Source of the DNA: Caballeronia glebae
GTDB lineage: Bacteria; Pseudomonadota; Gammaproteobacteria; Burkholderiales; Burkholderiaceae
NCBI RefSeq assembly: GCF_001545035.1
Contig: NZ_FCOJ02000024.1
Span: 1 to 64,000, forward strand
Direction of reading: 5' to 3'
Length of the DNA stretch: 64,000 bases
Shown one piece after another: positions 18,394 through 26,830 of the stretch; position 1 is the first letter of the stretch; each line of letters begins with the position of its first letter. The notes beneath the pieces are model-generated. The model was not told the DNA's origin, searched no databases, and saw nothing but the letters and a program-made list of their open reading frames with translations. The position numbers and the translations under genes were made by a program.

Positions 18394-18625
18394 AGTTGAC
18401 TTCGATTCAAGAGTTCTTCGTTTATAAACCGCCATTTTCGCAAAAATAAAGCCGCCGTTCCGTGCCCGGAAAATACGCCTTCCACGACGATCTCCCGACG
18501 CGTCCCTAGGCTCTTTCGGCCAAAGCGTCGTTCGCATAAGACGCGCGGCTTGCCGAGTCGCCCGCAAGACACTAAGACATACTGAGTGAGTACTTTCGGC
18601 GTCACGAGGCAAAGGAAGGTGCATC

Positions 18626-19822
18626 ATGAGCAAGAACATCGTTTTCTGCGCGGATGGAACCTGGAACGGTCCGAACACCGATCACGACAACGACGGCATT
18701 CCGGATACCACCAACGTATTCAAGGCGTTTCTGCTGTTATCCGGCGAGCCGGACCCCGCCTCCACGCTGCTCGCCTCCGAGCAGGAAATCGCGGAGCCGG
18801 GGCCGGAAGGACAGGTCGCCAAATATCTTCATGGCGTCGGCGATTCGCGCAACGTCATCACGAAACTGGTGGGCGGCGCGTTCGGCGACGGCCTCATCGC
18901 GCGCATCGTGCGCGGCTATACCTTCGTATCGCGCAACTACCAACCGGGCGACCGCATCATCCTGATGGGCTTCAGCCGCGGCGCGTACACGGTGCGCGCG
19001 CTCGGCGGAATGATCGCGAGCGTCGGCCTGCTCGATACGAGCCGCTACGACGCCGACGACAAGGCGCTCGCGTATCGCATGGGCATTCTCGCGTGGCGCA
19101 AGTATCGCGAGTCGAGGCCGCCGGCGCACGGCTCAGGCGGCCTGAAGGGTCTGCTGGAGAAGATCGTCAATTTCGAGCCGTCGCTCGCGTTCACGAGACT
19201 TCAGCCGGACGACACGGTGCCCGTCGATGAAATCCGCGCCATCGGCGTATGGGACACGGTGGGCGCGCTAGGCATTCCGCTTTATCTCGACAGCGAAGAC
19301 TCGACGGTCGATCTGTTCCGCTTCGCCGACACCGCGCTCAGCCCGAAAGTGAAGTTCGGCATTCACGCGATCAGCCTCGACGAGCAGCGCGGCGATTTCA
19401 CGCCGACGCTCTGGGATACGCGCGCAGGCATCACGCAGGTGTTGTTCGCGGGCGCTCACGCGGACGTGGGCGGCGGCTATCCGAATGGCGAATCGGGTCT
19501 GTCGGATATCGCCTGTGAATGGATGTTGAAGCGCCTGGCCGATCCCGCCATCGGCATGCGTCTCAAGACGCCGCCGTGGACCTTGCAGCCGGATTTTCTC
19601 GGCAAGGCGCATTCGCCGTGGACCGAAGCGCCCTTCTCGTTGCGTCCCTCGGGCCCGCGCGGTCCATTCGCCTTTCCGCAGGACATTGGCGCGCATGTTT
19701 CGGTCGCGCAGCGCCTGGGCCTCGTGATGGTGGCGGGCAGGCCGGTGCCGGTTCCGAATCCGTATCTGCCCGCCGTGCTCGGCACGCTCTTCACCACGCA
19801 CACGAGTTGGATCACGTCCTGA
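18626..19822 (+). CDS. DUF2235 alpha/beta-hydrolase (T6SS Tle1-like phospholipase domain)
   Basis: 398 aa; AAAGGAAGG Shine-Dalgarno precedes ATG 18626. The fold signature is complete: N-terminal VFCADGTWN, nucleophile elbow GFSRGAYTVRALGGM (GxSxG), and later Asp/His regions (GVWDTVGALGIP, GAHADVGGGY). This DUF2235 catalytic domain is shared with Tle1 phospholipase effectors of T6SS. There is no signal peptide, no PAAR or VgrG and no immunity-like partner next to it, so it may equally be a housekeeping cytoplasmic hydrolase. Proximity to the T6SS locus (about 5 kb from the last tss-linked gene) is suggestive only. Confidence 0.85.
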   Translation: MSKNIVFCADGTWNGPNTDHDNDGIPDTTNVFKAFLLLSGEPDPASTLLASEQEIAEPGPEGQVAKYLHGVGDSRNVITKLVGGAFGDGLIARIVRGYTFVSRNYQPGDRIILMGFSRGAYTVRALGGMIASVGLLDTSRYDADDKALAYRMGILAWRKYRESRPPAHGSGGLKGLLEKIVNFEPSLAFTRLQPDDTVPVDEIRAIGVWDTVGALGIPLYLDSEDSTVDLFRFADTALSPKVKFGIHAISLDEQRGDFTPTLWDTRAGITQVLFAGAHADVGGGYPNGESGLSDIACEWMLKRLADPAIGMRLKTPPWTLQPDFLGKAHSPWTEAPFSLRPSGPRGPFAFPQDIGAHVSVAQRLGLVMVAGRPVPVPNPYLPAVLGTLFTTHTSWITS

Positions 19823-19828
19823 AAAATT

Positions 19829-19859
19829 TTCGGGCCCGGGACTTTCGTACCCGGGCCCG
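19829..19859 (-). terminator. Strong GC-rich hairpin with T-run on the minus strand
   Basis: Perfect 10-bp arms CGGGCCCGGG (19831-19840) and CCCGGGCCCG (19850-19859) around a 9-nt loop. Read on the minus strand the hairpin is followed by AAAATTTTT, fitting a Rho-independent terminator for the small gene at 19865-20029. On the plus strand the stem follows the DUF2235 stop directly and could also stop that transcript, though without a T-run. Confidence 0.75.
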
Positions 19860-19864
19860 CTTCG

Positions 19865-20029
19865 CTAGTGCCACTTCGCGCCCTTATGGCGATTTCGGCC
19901 AACGACGTCCCACAGCTTGCGCGCCTGTTTCTGCACCGACTTCGCGTGTTCCTCGTGGTGAGGCTCCGCGTCCCCGGGCGCAACCGTCGCGTCGCGTTTC
20001 GGCCGCTTGAACATATCGGCGAATCTCAT
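19865..20029 (-). CDS. Small basic hypothetical protein
   Basis: 54 aa. Start ATG 20029 has an excellent AAAGGAGG Shine-Dalgarno, which decides against the longer in-frame start at 20056. The product is charged and His-rich (MRFADMFKRPKRDATV, QKQARKLWDVVGRNRHKGAKWH) with no membrane segment or signal. It has its own strong terminator immediately downstream, arguing for a real, independently expressed gene. No family recognised. Confidence 0.6.
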   Translation of the reverse strand: MRFADMFKRPKRDATVAPGDAEPHHEEHAKSVQKQARKLWDVVGRNRHKGAKWH

Positions 20030-20126
20030 CGCAACCTCCTTTTGCGGCAAGCACACCGCAAAAACAGTTTACTCCGGCTGGCGGCCCGCATCGCAAGGTT
20101 TCAGCGACGTTTCGCGAAGCGATCTT

Positions 20127-21545
20127 TCAAACCGCCGACGTCATGCCGCGCGGTTGCGTCAGCATCGCCGGCTGCAGGATTTCGTCGAGTTGCAACTGAC
20201 TCAACAGCCCCTTTTCGATGACGATCTGCGCCACGCTTTTACCGGAAATGAGCGCTTCCTTCGCGACTTCCGTCGAGTGCGTGTAGCCGATATACGGATT
20301 GAGCGCCGTCACGATGCCGATAGAGTTTTCGATGATCGCGCGCAGCCGGTCGCGATTCGCGCTGATGCCATCGACGCATTTCGACGCGAGCGTGAGGCAC
20401 CCCGCGCGCAAGTGGGCGATGCTTTTGAAAAGGCTATGCGCGATGATCGGTTCGAACGCGTTGAGCTGAAGCTGGCCCGCCTCGGCGGCGAAGCTCACGG
20501 TCACGTCGTTGCCGATAACTTCGAACGCGATCTGATTGACGACTTCCGGAATCACCGGATTCACCTTGCCCGGCATGATGCTCGATCCGGCCTGCACCGG
20601 CGGCAGGTTGATTTCGCCGAGTCCCGCGCGCGGCCCGCTCGAAAGCAGACGAAGATCGTTGCAGGTCTTCGACAGCTTGACCGCGACGCGCTTGAGCACG
20701 CCGGAAAGCTGCACGAAAGCGCCGACATCCTGTGTCGCTTCGACGAGATTCGGCGACGTCGAGAGCGCGATGCCGGTCACATCGCTCAAATGCCTGCACG
20801 CGAGCGGCGCGTATTGCGGATGCGTGTTGATGCCCGTGCCGATCGCGGTCGCGCCGAGATTGATTTCGCAGATCAGCATGGCCGCTTCCTTCAGACGCTC
20901 TTCGTCCTCGCCGAGCATCACGGCGAAGGTGCTGAACTCCTGGCCGAGCGTCATCGGCACGGCGTCCTGAAGCTGCGTGCGACCCATCTTCAGATCGTCG
21001 CGGAATTCCAGCGCCTTGCGTTCGAACGACGCGCGCAGCACGCCCATCGCGTCGATCAGTTGCATGATGCCCGCGTAGGTGGCGATCTTCAGCGCGGTCG
21101 GATAGACGTCGTTGGTGCTCTGCCCGAGGTTCACGTCTTCGTTCGGATGCAGCACGCCGTATTCGCCACGCGCATGTCCGAGATGTTCGAGCGCGAGATT
21201 GGCGATAACTTCATTCGCGTTCATGTTGGTCGAGGTGCCCGCGCCGCCCTGAATCACATCGACGACGAAGTGCTCGTGCGCCGTGCCCGAGCGCACTTGC
21301 CTGCATGCCTGCACGATGGCCTGCGTTTTCACTTCGCTCAGAAGACCGAGGTCGTGGTTCGCGAGCGCCGCCGCTTCCTTCACGCTCGCCAGCGCATTGA
21401 TGAGATTCGGGTATGCGGAAATCGCGATGCCCGTGATGGGGAAATTCTGCAGCGCGCGCAGCGTGTGAACGCCGTAGTAGGCGTGGCCGGGCACGGCGAG
21501 ATCGCCGAGCAGGTCGTGTTCGATACGTTCGGTGGGTGCAAGCAT
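20127..21545 (-). CDS. aspA: Aspartate ammonia-lyase (aspartase)
   Basis: 472 aa. Converts L-aspartate to fumarate and ammonia. The fumarase/aspartase superfamily signature GSSIMPGKVNP is intact, with the second-shell motifs TSTNMNANEV and GRTQLQDAVPMTLGQE that favour aspartase over fumarase. ATG 21545 follows AGAGGA. It lies 46 bp downstream of the dicarboxylate carrier on the same strand, so uptake of C4-dicarboxylates or aspartate and its deamination are probably one transcription unit. Confidence 0.93.
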   Translation of the reverse strand: MLAPTERIEHDLLGDLAVPGHAYYGVHTLRALQNFPITGIAISAYPNLINALASVKEAAALANHDLGLLSEVKTQAIVQACRQVRSGTAHEHFVVDVIQGGAGTSTNMNANEVIANLALEHLGHARGEYGVLHPNEDVNLGQSTNDVYPTALKIATYAGIMQLIDAMGVLRASFERKALEFRDDLKMGRTQLQDAVPMTLGQEFSTFAVMLGEDEERLKEAAMLICEINLGATAIGTGINTHPQYAPLACRHLSDVTGIALSTSPNLVEATQDVGAFVQLSGVLKRVAVKLSKTCNDLRLLSSGPRAGLGEINLPPVQAGSSIMPGKVNPVIPEVVNQIAFEVIGNDVTVSFAAEAGQLQLNAFEPIIAHSLFKSIAHLRAGCLTLASKCVDGISANRDRLRAIIENSIGIVTALNPYIGYTHSTEVAKEALISGKSVAQIVIEKGLLSQLQLDEILQPAMLTQPRGMTSAV

Positions 21546-21591
21546 GGATTCCTCTCAGGTTCTATAAATGTCGATAGTTCGATGCGGACGT

Positions 21592-22887
21592 TCACTTCGC
21601 TTCGCTTTCCAACTGGCCGAACGAAGGCGCGTTCATGGCCGCGCGGCGTTCCAGCCGTGCGACGCGCTTGCCTTCCCACTTCGCGATGGCGGCCGTCGCG
21701 ATGCTGTTGCCGATCACGTTGGTCGCGGTGCGCCCCATGTCGAGAATCTGGTCGATAGCGAGCACGAGCACGACGCCCGATGGCGGCAGATGGAACATCG
21801 GCGCGACGGCCGCGACGACCACCACCGAGCCGCGCGCGACACCGGCCATGCCCTTGCTGCTCAGCATGAGCACGAGCAGCATGACGATCTGCGTGCCGAT
21901 CGGCATGTCGATGCCGAACGCCTGCGCGATGAAGATCGCGGCGAACGCCTGATACATCATCGAGCCGTCGAGATTGAACGCGTAGCCGAGCGGCAGCGTG
22001 AAGCCGACCACTTTCTTGTCGACACCGAACTCCTCCAGCTTCTCGGTCAGTCGCGGATACGCGGCCTCGCTGCTCGCCGTGGAGAAGGCGAGCATCGCCG
22101 GCTCGCGGATCGACTTGAGCAAGGTCCAGACGGGTTTGCCGAGGAACGCGTATCCGACGAGGATCAGCGCGGCCCACAGGAGCGCGAGCCCGGCATAGAA
22201 GCTCGCGACGAGCTTGCCGTAGGTGGTGAGCACATCGAGGCCATGCACCGTGATCGCCGATGCCAGCGCGCCGAACACGCCGAAGGGCGCGAGGCGCATC
22301 ACGTAGTCGGTGAGCTTCAGCATCGCGGGCACGAGTCCTTCCACGCCGGCGATAAGCGGCGCGACGCGCGCATCCGACTTGATCACGCTCAGCACGATCC
22401 CGAGCAGCACGGAGAAAACGAGGATCTGAAGGATGTCGTTGCGCGCCATCGCATCGAGCAGGCTTGTGGGAAACGCGTGCGTCACGAAGTCCTTGAAGTT
22501 CAGGCCGGCGGTGTTGAGGCCGGTGGCGACGTCGGCGCTCGTCTGCGTCATGTGCAGGCCCGCGCCGGGTTGCAGCAGGTTCGCGAGCACGAGGCCGAGC
22601 GCGAGCGAAAACAACGACGCGCACACGAACCACGCGATCGAGCGCAGGCCGATTCTGCGCACGTCGCTCGTGCCTTCCATGCCCGCGAGTCCCGACACGA
22701 GCGTCGCGAAGACGAGCGGCGCGATGATCATCTTCACGAGCCGCAGGAAGATATCCGTGATGATGGAAAAGTAGTCCGCGATAACCTTGGCTTGCGCGGC
22801 ATCCGCGGCCATGCGATGACAAACGTAGCCGACAGCCACGCCGAGCACCATGCCCGCGAGGATATAGAGGGTGAGCCGATTCTTCAT
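21592..22887 (-). CDS. dctA: DctA-type C4-dicarboxylate/glutamate:cation symporter
   Basis: 431 aa inner-membrane carrier of the DAACS family. Eight hydrophobic helices plus re-entrant loops are visible; family motifs include VKMIIAPLVFATLV, the Ser-rich loop AFSTASSEAAYPRL, and the PLGYAFNLDGSMMY cation/substrate site with MLLVLMLSSKGMAGV. It imports succinate, fumarate, malate or aspartate. ATG 22887 has a CGGAG site. The aspartase gene follows on the same strand. No DctB/DctD pair is present in the window. Confidence 0.9.
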   Translation of the reverse strand: MKNRLTLYILAGMVLGVAVGYVCHRMAADAAQAKVIADYFSIITDIFLRLVKMIIAPLVFATLVSGLAGMEGTSDVRRIGLRSIAWFVCASLFSLALGLVLANLLQPGAGLHMTQTSADVATGLNTAGLNFKDFVTHAFPTSLLDAMARNDILQILVFSVLLGIVLSVIKSDARVAPLIAGVEGLVPAMLKLTDYVMRLAPFGVFGALASAITVHGLDVLTTYGKLVASFYAGLALLWAALILVGYAFLGKPVWTLLKSIREPAMLAFSTASSEAAYPRLTEKLEEFGVDKKVVGFTLPLGYAFNLDGSMMYQAFAAIFIAQAFGIDMPIGTQIVMLLVLMLSSKGMAGVARGSVVVVAAVAPMFHLPPSGVVLVLAIDQILDMGRTATNVIGNSIATAAIAKWEGKRVARLERRAAMNAPSFGQLESEAK

Positions 22888-23032
22888 GTGTCTCCGTCCT
22901 GGAATGGCGCACGAACGGTCGGTCGGAACCGGCGTGCGCTCGCTAATGGCAGGCGCATCGAAGTTCGACGCGCCGCTTTTTTGTGTCAGGACGGAATCTT
23001 ATGGAAAGCAGAAAAAACGTGAATGCTAGTGC

Positions 23033-23059
23033 TGCATACCGCTATGCAAGTTTCGCATA
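23033..23059. promoter_or_regulatory. Overlapping palindromes upstream of dctA
   Basis: TGCATA-N4-TATGCA (23033-23048) overlaps TATGC-N7-GCATA (23043-23059). The second has the T-N11-A shape of LysR-type sites. They lie about 145-170 bp upstream of the dctA start, in the 270-bp gap between dctA and the TetR gene. The binding protein is unknown. Confidence 0.4.
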
Positions 23060-23158
23060 ACGTCTGAACGGCCTTGTTCGGCGGGGCGCGGAAAGGGAGG
23101 TTAGGCGCAATACGGTTGGCGAGCGGTTGGCTTCATCATGCGAGCCGCTCGCCTTCGG

Positions 23159-23797
23159 TTAGCTCACCGGGCGCAGGTAGGTGAGCAACATGTCGAGATG
23201 CATTGCGGAAATTGTTTGCTGACGGTCCGGCTCGGCGTAGTTGCGGCCCGTGAACATGTCGATGGTGAAGCGGTTGGACACGATGTAATAGCCCATGCCG
23301 ACGAGCGTCACGTAAAAGTCCAGCGGATCGACGCCCTGACGGAACTGACCCGCCGCCGCACCACGTTCGAGCGCCGCGCGCAGCAGGTCGACCACCGGCG
23401 AGATGGTCTCGCGCAAGTGGCTCGAACGCTCCAGATAACGCCCTTCGTGCAGGTTCTCGTTATTGATAAGGCTCAGCCATTGAGGGTTTTCCCGCAGATG
23501 CGCCCAGATGGACTGGGCCAGTTCGCGAATCGCGTCGGCCGGTTGCAGGCCGGACAAATCGAGGCCTTGCTCGCGCTGCGAAAACTGCGCGTACATCGCT
23601 TCGAGCACGGCGACGTACAGCCCTTCCTTGCTCGCGAAGTAGTAGTAGAGCATGCGCTCGTTGGTGCCCGCCGCCGTGGCAATGGCGTCGACCCGGGCGC
23701 CAGCAAGGCCTAGCTTCGTGAACTGTTCCGTGGCGGCTTCGAGAATGCGCCGCCGTGTGCCTTCCGGGTCTCGTTTTACTCGTTGTTGTTCGCTCAT
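23159..23797 (-). CDS. TetR/AcrR-family transcriptional regulator
   Basis: 212 aa from ATG 23797 (MSEQQRVKRDPEGTRRRIL), the usual layout for the family; an in-frame ATG at 23833 adds a non-conserved extension. N-terminal helix-turn-helix at about residues 12-58 (AGARVDAIATAAGTNERMLYYYFASKEGLYVAVLE). The C-terminal ligand domain is of the TetR_C type with a GMGYYIVSNRFT segment. Its target is not evident: it is divergent from the Nudix gene with about 230 bp between, and 270 bp from dctA. Confidence 0.85.
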   Translation of the reverse strand: MSEQQRVKRDPEGTRRRILEAATEQFTKLGLAGARVDAIATAAGTNERMLYYYFASKEGLYVAVLEAMYAQFSQREQGLDLSGLQPADAIRELAQSIWAHLRENPQWLSLINNENLHEGRYLERSSHLRETISPVVDLLRAALERGAAAGQFRQGVDPLDFYVTLVGMGYYIVSNRFTIDMFTGRNYAEPDRQQTISAMHLDMLLTYLRPVS

Positions 23798-24029
23798 ATA
23801 TTTGCGGGCTACGGATGGAATTGCGACTGTCATTGATGGTTGGCATTATGCCGACCGTCACGGGCCTGGACATAGATTCGAGTATACGTAATGTTGCCGC
23901 CTTGACGATGAGAAAATGAAGCATTAGTGGAATTACCGCGCCGGTAAATGACGCAAGCCGGTAGAGCGCCGCGTGCACGTTAGAACACTGGCTGCCGACG
24001 ACCGCGCAGTCACACATAGAGATCCAGGA

Positions 24030-24659
24030 ATGAACGCGACCCCGCCACTCAATCGAAGACTCGAACAGGCTCGACGCCTGCTCGCTCTCGCCCAGACGGG
24101 ACTGCACTACACGACCGCCGTCTTCGACAAGGAACGCTACGAAGAAATCGCTACGATCGCGCATGAGCAGATCGCCGAAATCGCCTCGATGGAAGCGGGC
24201 GAGGTGGCCGATCTCTTCGCATTCGAGTCAGGTTATGCCAATCCGAAGCTCGACGTCAGGTGTGCGGTGTTCAACGCGTCCGGGCAAATTTTGCTCGTGC
24301 GCGAAGCGGCCGATGGACGATGGTCGCTTCCCGGAGGCTGGGCCGACGTCGGCTTGTCGCCTGCGGAGAACGCCGCCAAGGAAGTGCGCGAGGAAAGCGG
24401 TTATACGGTCGATATCGTCCGACTGCTTGCCGCGTGGGATACGGCGAAGCATCCGCATCCGCCGTCGGTCTTTCACATCTGGAAGCTCGTTTTTCTCGGT
24501 GAGATCGTGCAGACCGGCGATGTGATCGGCGTGGAAACCGATGCCGTCGAGTTCTTCAGGCTCGACGACCTTCCGCCGCTGTCGCTGGGCCGGATCATGC
24601 CCGCGCAAATCCGGCGTCTCGACACGCTGCGACGCGGCGGCGAGGTCGAATTCGACTGA
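24030..24659 (+). CDS. Nudix hydrolase with N-terminal NUDIX_N helical domain
   Basis: 209 aa. Start ATG 24030 (MNATPPLNRRLEQARRLLAL) gives the normal N-terminal helical bundle (residues 1-65) found before Nudix domains of the YjhB/ADP-ribose-pyrophosphatase-like group. The Nudix box is complete at about residues 100-123: GGWADVGLSPAENAAKEVREESGY (24 residues overall; key residues G, E, REVREESG). It should hydrolyse a nucleoside diphosphate derivative; substrate cannot be told. The Shine-Dalgarno is poor because CAGGA abuts the ATG. Confidence 0.85.
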   Translation: MNATPPLNRRLEQARRLLALAQTGLHYTTAVFDKERYEEIATIAHEQIAEIASMEAGEVADLFAFESGYANPKLDVRCAVFNASGQILLVREAADGRWSLPGGWADVGLSPAENAAKEVREESGYTVDIVRLLAAWDTAKHPHPPSVFHIWKLVFLGEIVQTGDVIGVETDAVEFFRLDDLPPLSLGRIMPAQIRRLDTLRRGGEVEFD

Positions 24660-24784
24660 AGCACTTCGAGCGCGCTTCGCTGTCGGCAGAATCGATGGCG
24701 AAGCTTTTGGTGCCGGTGCAAACGCAAGACGGTTAGTTGCATATGAAACGCGCTTAAATTAGTTGGTAATCCGATGCAATCCCT

Positions 24785-25510
24785 CTAGCCGATAACCGAC
24801 GCTTCCTGATGCGCCTTCGTCAACTCCGCCATGCTGTTGAAGCGGAAGTCGATCTTCGGCTGAGCGCCCGGGTCCATCGTCGCGCCAAAGCCGGGCTGCG
24901 AATGACGACGATAAATCCAGCACGATGCAAGGCCGAAGCCGTTCGCCGGCCTGTGATCGTGGAAAAGGCTTTCGGCCGTATGCAGGATCGATTCTTTCCG
25001 GATGCCGCGTTCGCCCAGCTTTTCCAGCATGTATTCGAAATTGCGCGGCGAAGGTTTATACGATCCGACATCCTCCGCCGTAATGATGGCGTCGAATTCA
25101 ACCTGTAGTCTCGCATTGCTATGGGCAAAGCTTTCGTTATCGACGTTAGAAAGAATCACGAGCTTGTAATGCTGTTTCAGATAGCGCAGCGCATCCGCGG
25201 AATCCGCGAACGCGGGCCAGTTGCGAATCGAACGTCCATAGGCAATGCATTCTTCCTGGGTGAAGGAAACGCCCCACTCTTCAGCGAGCCGCTTATACAC
25301 GATAGCCAGCAACTCCTGATAGCGCTTGCCCGGCGTGTACTTCTGCTGCGACGACTCGTGACGCGCATGAGCTTCCAGAACTTGGTCGCGCGTCAACGGG
25401 GGCTCGACGCGATCCAGTAACGGGCGCAGTGCTTCGAAAATCCCGGTTTCCCAGTCGATCAGCGTGCCGTAGCAGTCGAAAGTCAGCGTGTCGAAGTCGG
25501 TCAGTTTCAC
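24785..25510 (-). CDS. HAD-superfamily hydrolase, haloacid dehalogenase type II-like
   Basis: 241 aa. HAD motif I is FDCYGTLIDWE (nucleophile Asp, DCYGT typical of 2-haloacid dehalogenases), motif II VILSNVDN, motif III Lys in SYKPSPRNF, motif IV HTAESLFHD. All catalytic residues are present. Likely acts on a small 2-haloacid or phosphate ester; the physiological substrate is unknown. It is divergent from the peroxidase-encapsulin operon, and shared operator-like repeats lie between them. Confidence 0.85.
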   Translation of the reverse strand: MKLTDFDTLTFDCYGTLIDWETGIFEALRPLLDRVEPPLTRDQVLEAHARHESSQQKYTPGKRYQELLAIVYKRLAEEWGVSFTQEECIAYGRSIRNWPAFADSADALRYLKQHYKLVILSNVDNESFAHSNARLQVEFDAIITAEDVGSYKPSPRNFEYMLEKLGERGIRKESILHTAESLFHDHRPANGFGLASCWIYRRHSQPGFGATMDPGAQPKIDFRFNSMAELTKAHQEASVIG

Positions 25511-25535
25511 AATCGCTCCTGTCAGTCGAAAAAAA

Positions 25536-25576
25536 TGTTATGGATAACAGCGTCCCGTGCCGTGATGTTACATAAC
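25536..25576. promoter_or_regulatory. Paired GTTAT/ATAAC operator-like palindromes between the HAD gene and the DyP operon
   Basis: TGTTAT-GG-ATAACA (25536-25549) and GTTA-CA-TAAC (25567-25576) share the GTTA/TAAC half-site and stand 31 bp apart, about three helical turns. The first is 26 bp upstream of the HAD start codon on the minus strand; both are about 210-250 bp upstream of the DyP ATG. They look like a tandem operator. The regulator is not identified. Confidence 0.5.
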
Positions 25577-25786
25577 CGTGCGTTTTCGAGTATTCGTTAC
25601 CCGGAGTTGGTGTATCGTCCGTTCACCGCTTCCGCTCAAACACGCTATACGCCAGTTTATGATCCTATGAAACTTCGGGTCGTCTTTGGCGATCGCGCGA
25701 GCATCGCATTCGAAGAGAAGACGCGAGCGCTCGCCGTGAGTTGCCGATCGATTCAATCAACCGCTTCACGCAATCGACCTCTTCAG

Positions 25787-26830
25787 ATGCCCAACAACAC
25801 ACCCGAACCACAAGCCGTCTGTAATCCGATTTCCCGCAGCGCGATCTTCATCGTCGCCACCGTGGCGCGCGGCGAAGGAGCAGCCGATGTCGTGCGCTCA
25901 TGGTGCGGCGACATCGCGGCGCTCGTGCGCGCGGTCGGCACGCGCGCGCCGACCGCGAACCTGTCCTGCGTATGCGGCTTCAGCGCCGATGCCTGGGACC
26001 TGCTCTTCGGCGCGCCCCGCCCCGCTTCGCTGCATCCGTTTCGCGAGTTCGGCTCGGGCGATCGCCGCGCGATCGGAACGCCCGGCGACATCCTCCTGCA
26101 TATCCGCGCGGATCATATGGATCTGTGTTTCGAGCTCGCGTCGCAGATGCTCGACAAACTAGGCGATGCGGTCACGGTCGTCGATGAAGTGCATGGATTT
26201 CGTTACTTCGATCTGCGCGACATGGTGGGCTTCGTCGACGGCACCGAGAACCCGACAGGCAAGAGCGCGGCGCACTACACGATCGTCGATGACGAAGATC
26301 CCGGTTTCGCCGGAGGCAGCTATGTGATCGTGCAGAAGTATCTGCATAACCTGGGTGCGTGGAATGGCCTCACCGTCGAGCAACAGGAATTGATCATCGG
26401 ACGCGAAAAGTTATCCGATGTCGAACTGGACGATTCTATCAAGCCATCCTGCTCGCATAGCTCGCTCACGACGATCGAGGAGAATGGCAAGGAAGTGAAG
26501 ATCCTGCGGCATAACATGGCGTTCGGTCGTCCAGGTGCAAAGGAGTTCGGCACGTATTTCATCGGCTATGCGCGCACGCCCGCGCCAATCGAACAGATGC
26601 TCGAAAACATGTTCGTCGGCAGGCCGCCGGGAAATTACGACCGCTTGCTCGACTACAGCCGCGCGGTGACGGGCGGCCTGTTCTTTGTGCCGTCCACTGA
26701 TTTGCTCGACGCGCTTCCCGACCGCGACCCAAATGCCGCGACATCTTCCGCCAGTGAGAACCCGCCTGAAGATGTCCGCGCAGGAACATTGAACATTGGC
26801 TCACTCAAAGGAAAATCACAAGATGAATAA
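25787..26830 (+). CDS. DyP-type haem peroxidase, encapsulin cargo
   Basis: 347 aa from ATG 25787 (MPNNTPEPQ); the frame runs further up but that part is not family-like. The DyP GxxDG motif is GFVDGTENP (Asp about 151), with the proximal-His half and the FIGYARTPAPIEQML segment conserved, as in class B DyPs. The C-terminus is a Pro/Ser/Glu-rich linker ending in TLNIGSLKGK, the standard encapsulin cargo-loading peptide. The protein is therefore expected to be packed inside the shell encoded next. The stop overlaps the encapsulin start by 8 nt. Confidence 0.94.
   Translation: MPNNTPEPQAVCNPISRSAIFIVATVARGEGAADVVRSWCGDIAALVRAVGTRAPTANLSCVCGFSADAWDLLFGAPRPASLHPFREFGSGDRRAIGTPGDILLHIRADHMDLCFELASQMLDKLGDAVTVVDEVHGFRYFDLRDMVGFVDGTENPTGKSAAHYTIVDDEDPGFAGGSYVIVQKYLHNLGAWNGLTVEQQELIIGREKLSDVELDDSIKPSCSHSSLTTIEENGKEVKILRHNMAFGRPGAKEFGTYFIGYARTPAPIEQMLENMFVGRPPGNYDRLLDYSRAVTGGLFFVPSTDLLDALPDRDPNAATSSASENPPEDVRAGTLNIGSLKGKSQDE
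26807..26815 (+). promoter_or_regulatory. Encapsulin ribosome-binding site embedded in the cargo-peptide codons
   Basis: AAAGGAAAA at 26807-26815 is the only Shine-Dalgarno for the encapsulin ATG at 26823 (10 nt after GGA). The same bases are the Lys-Gly-Lys codons of the DyP cargo-loading peptide, so one stretch serves as both protein signal and translation signal. Confidence 0.75.
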
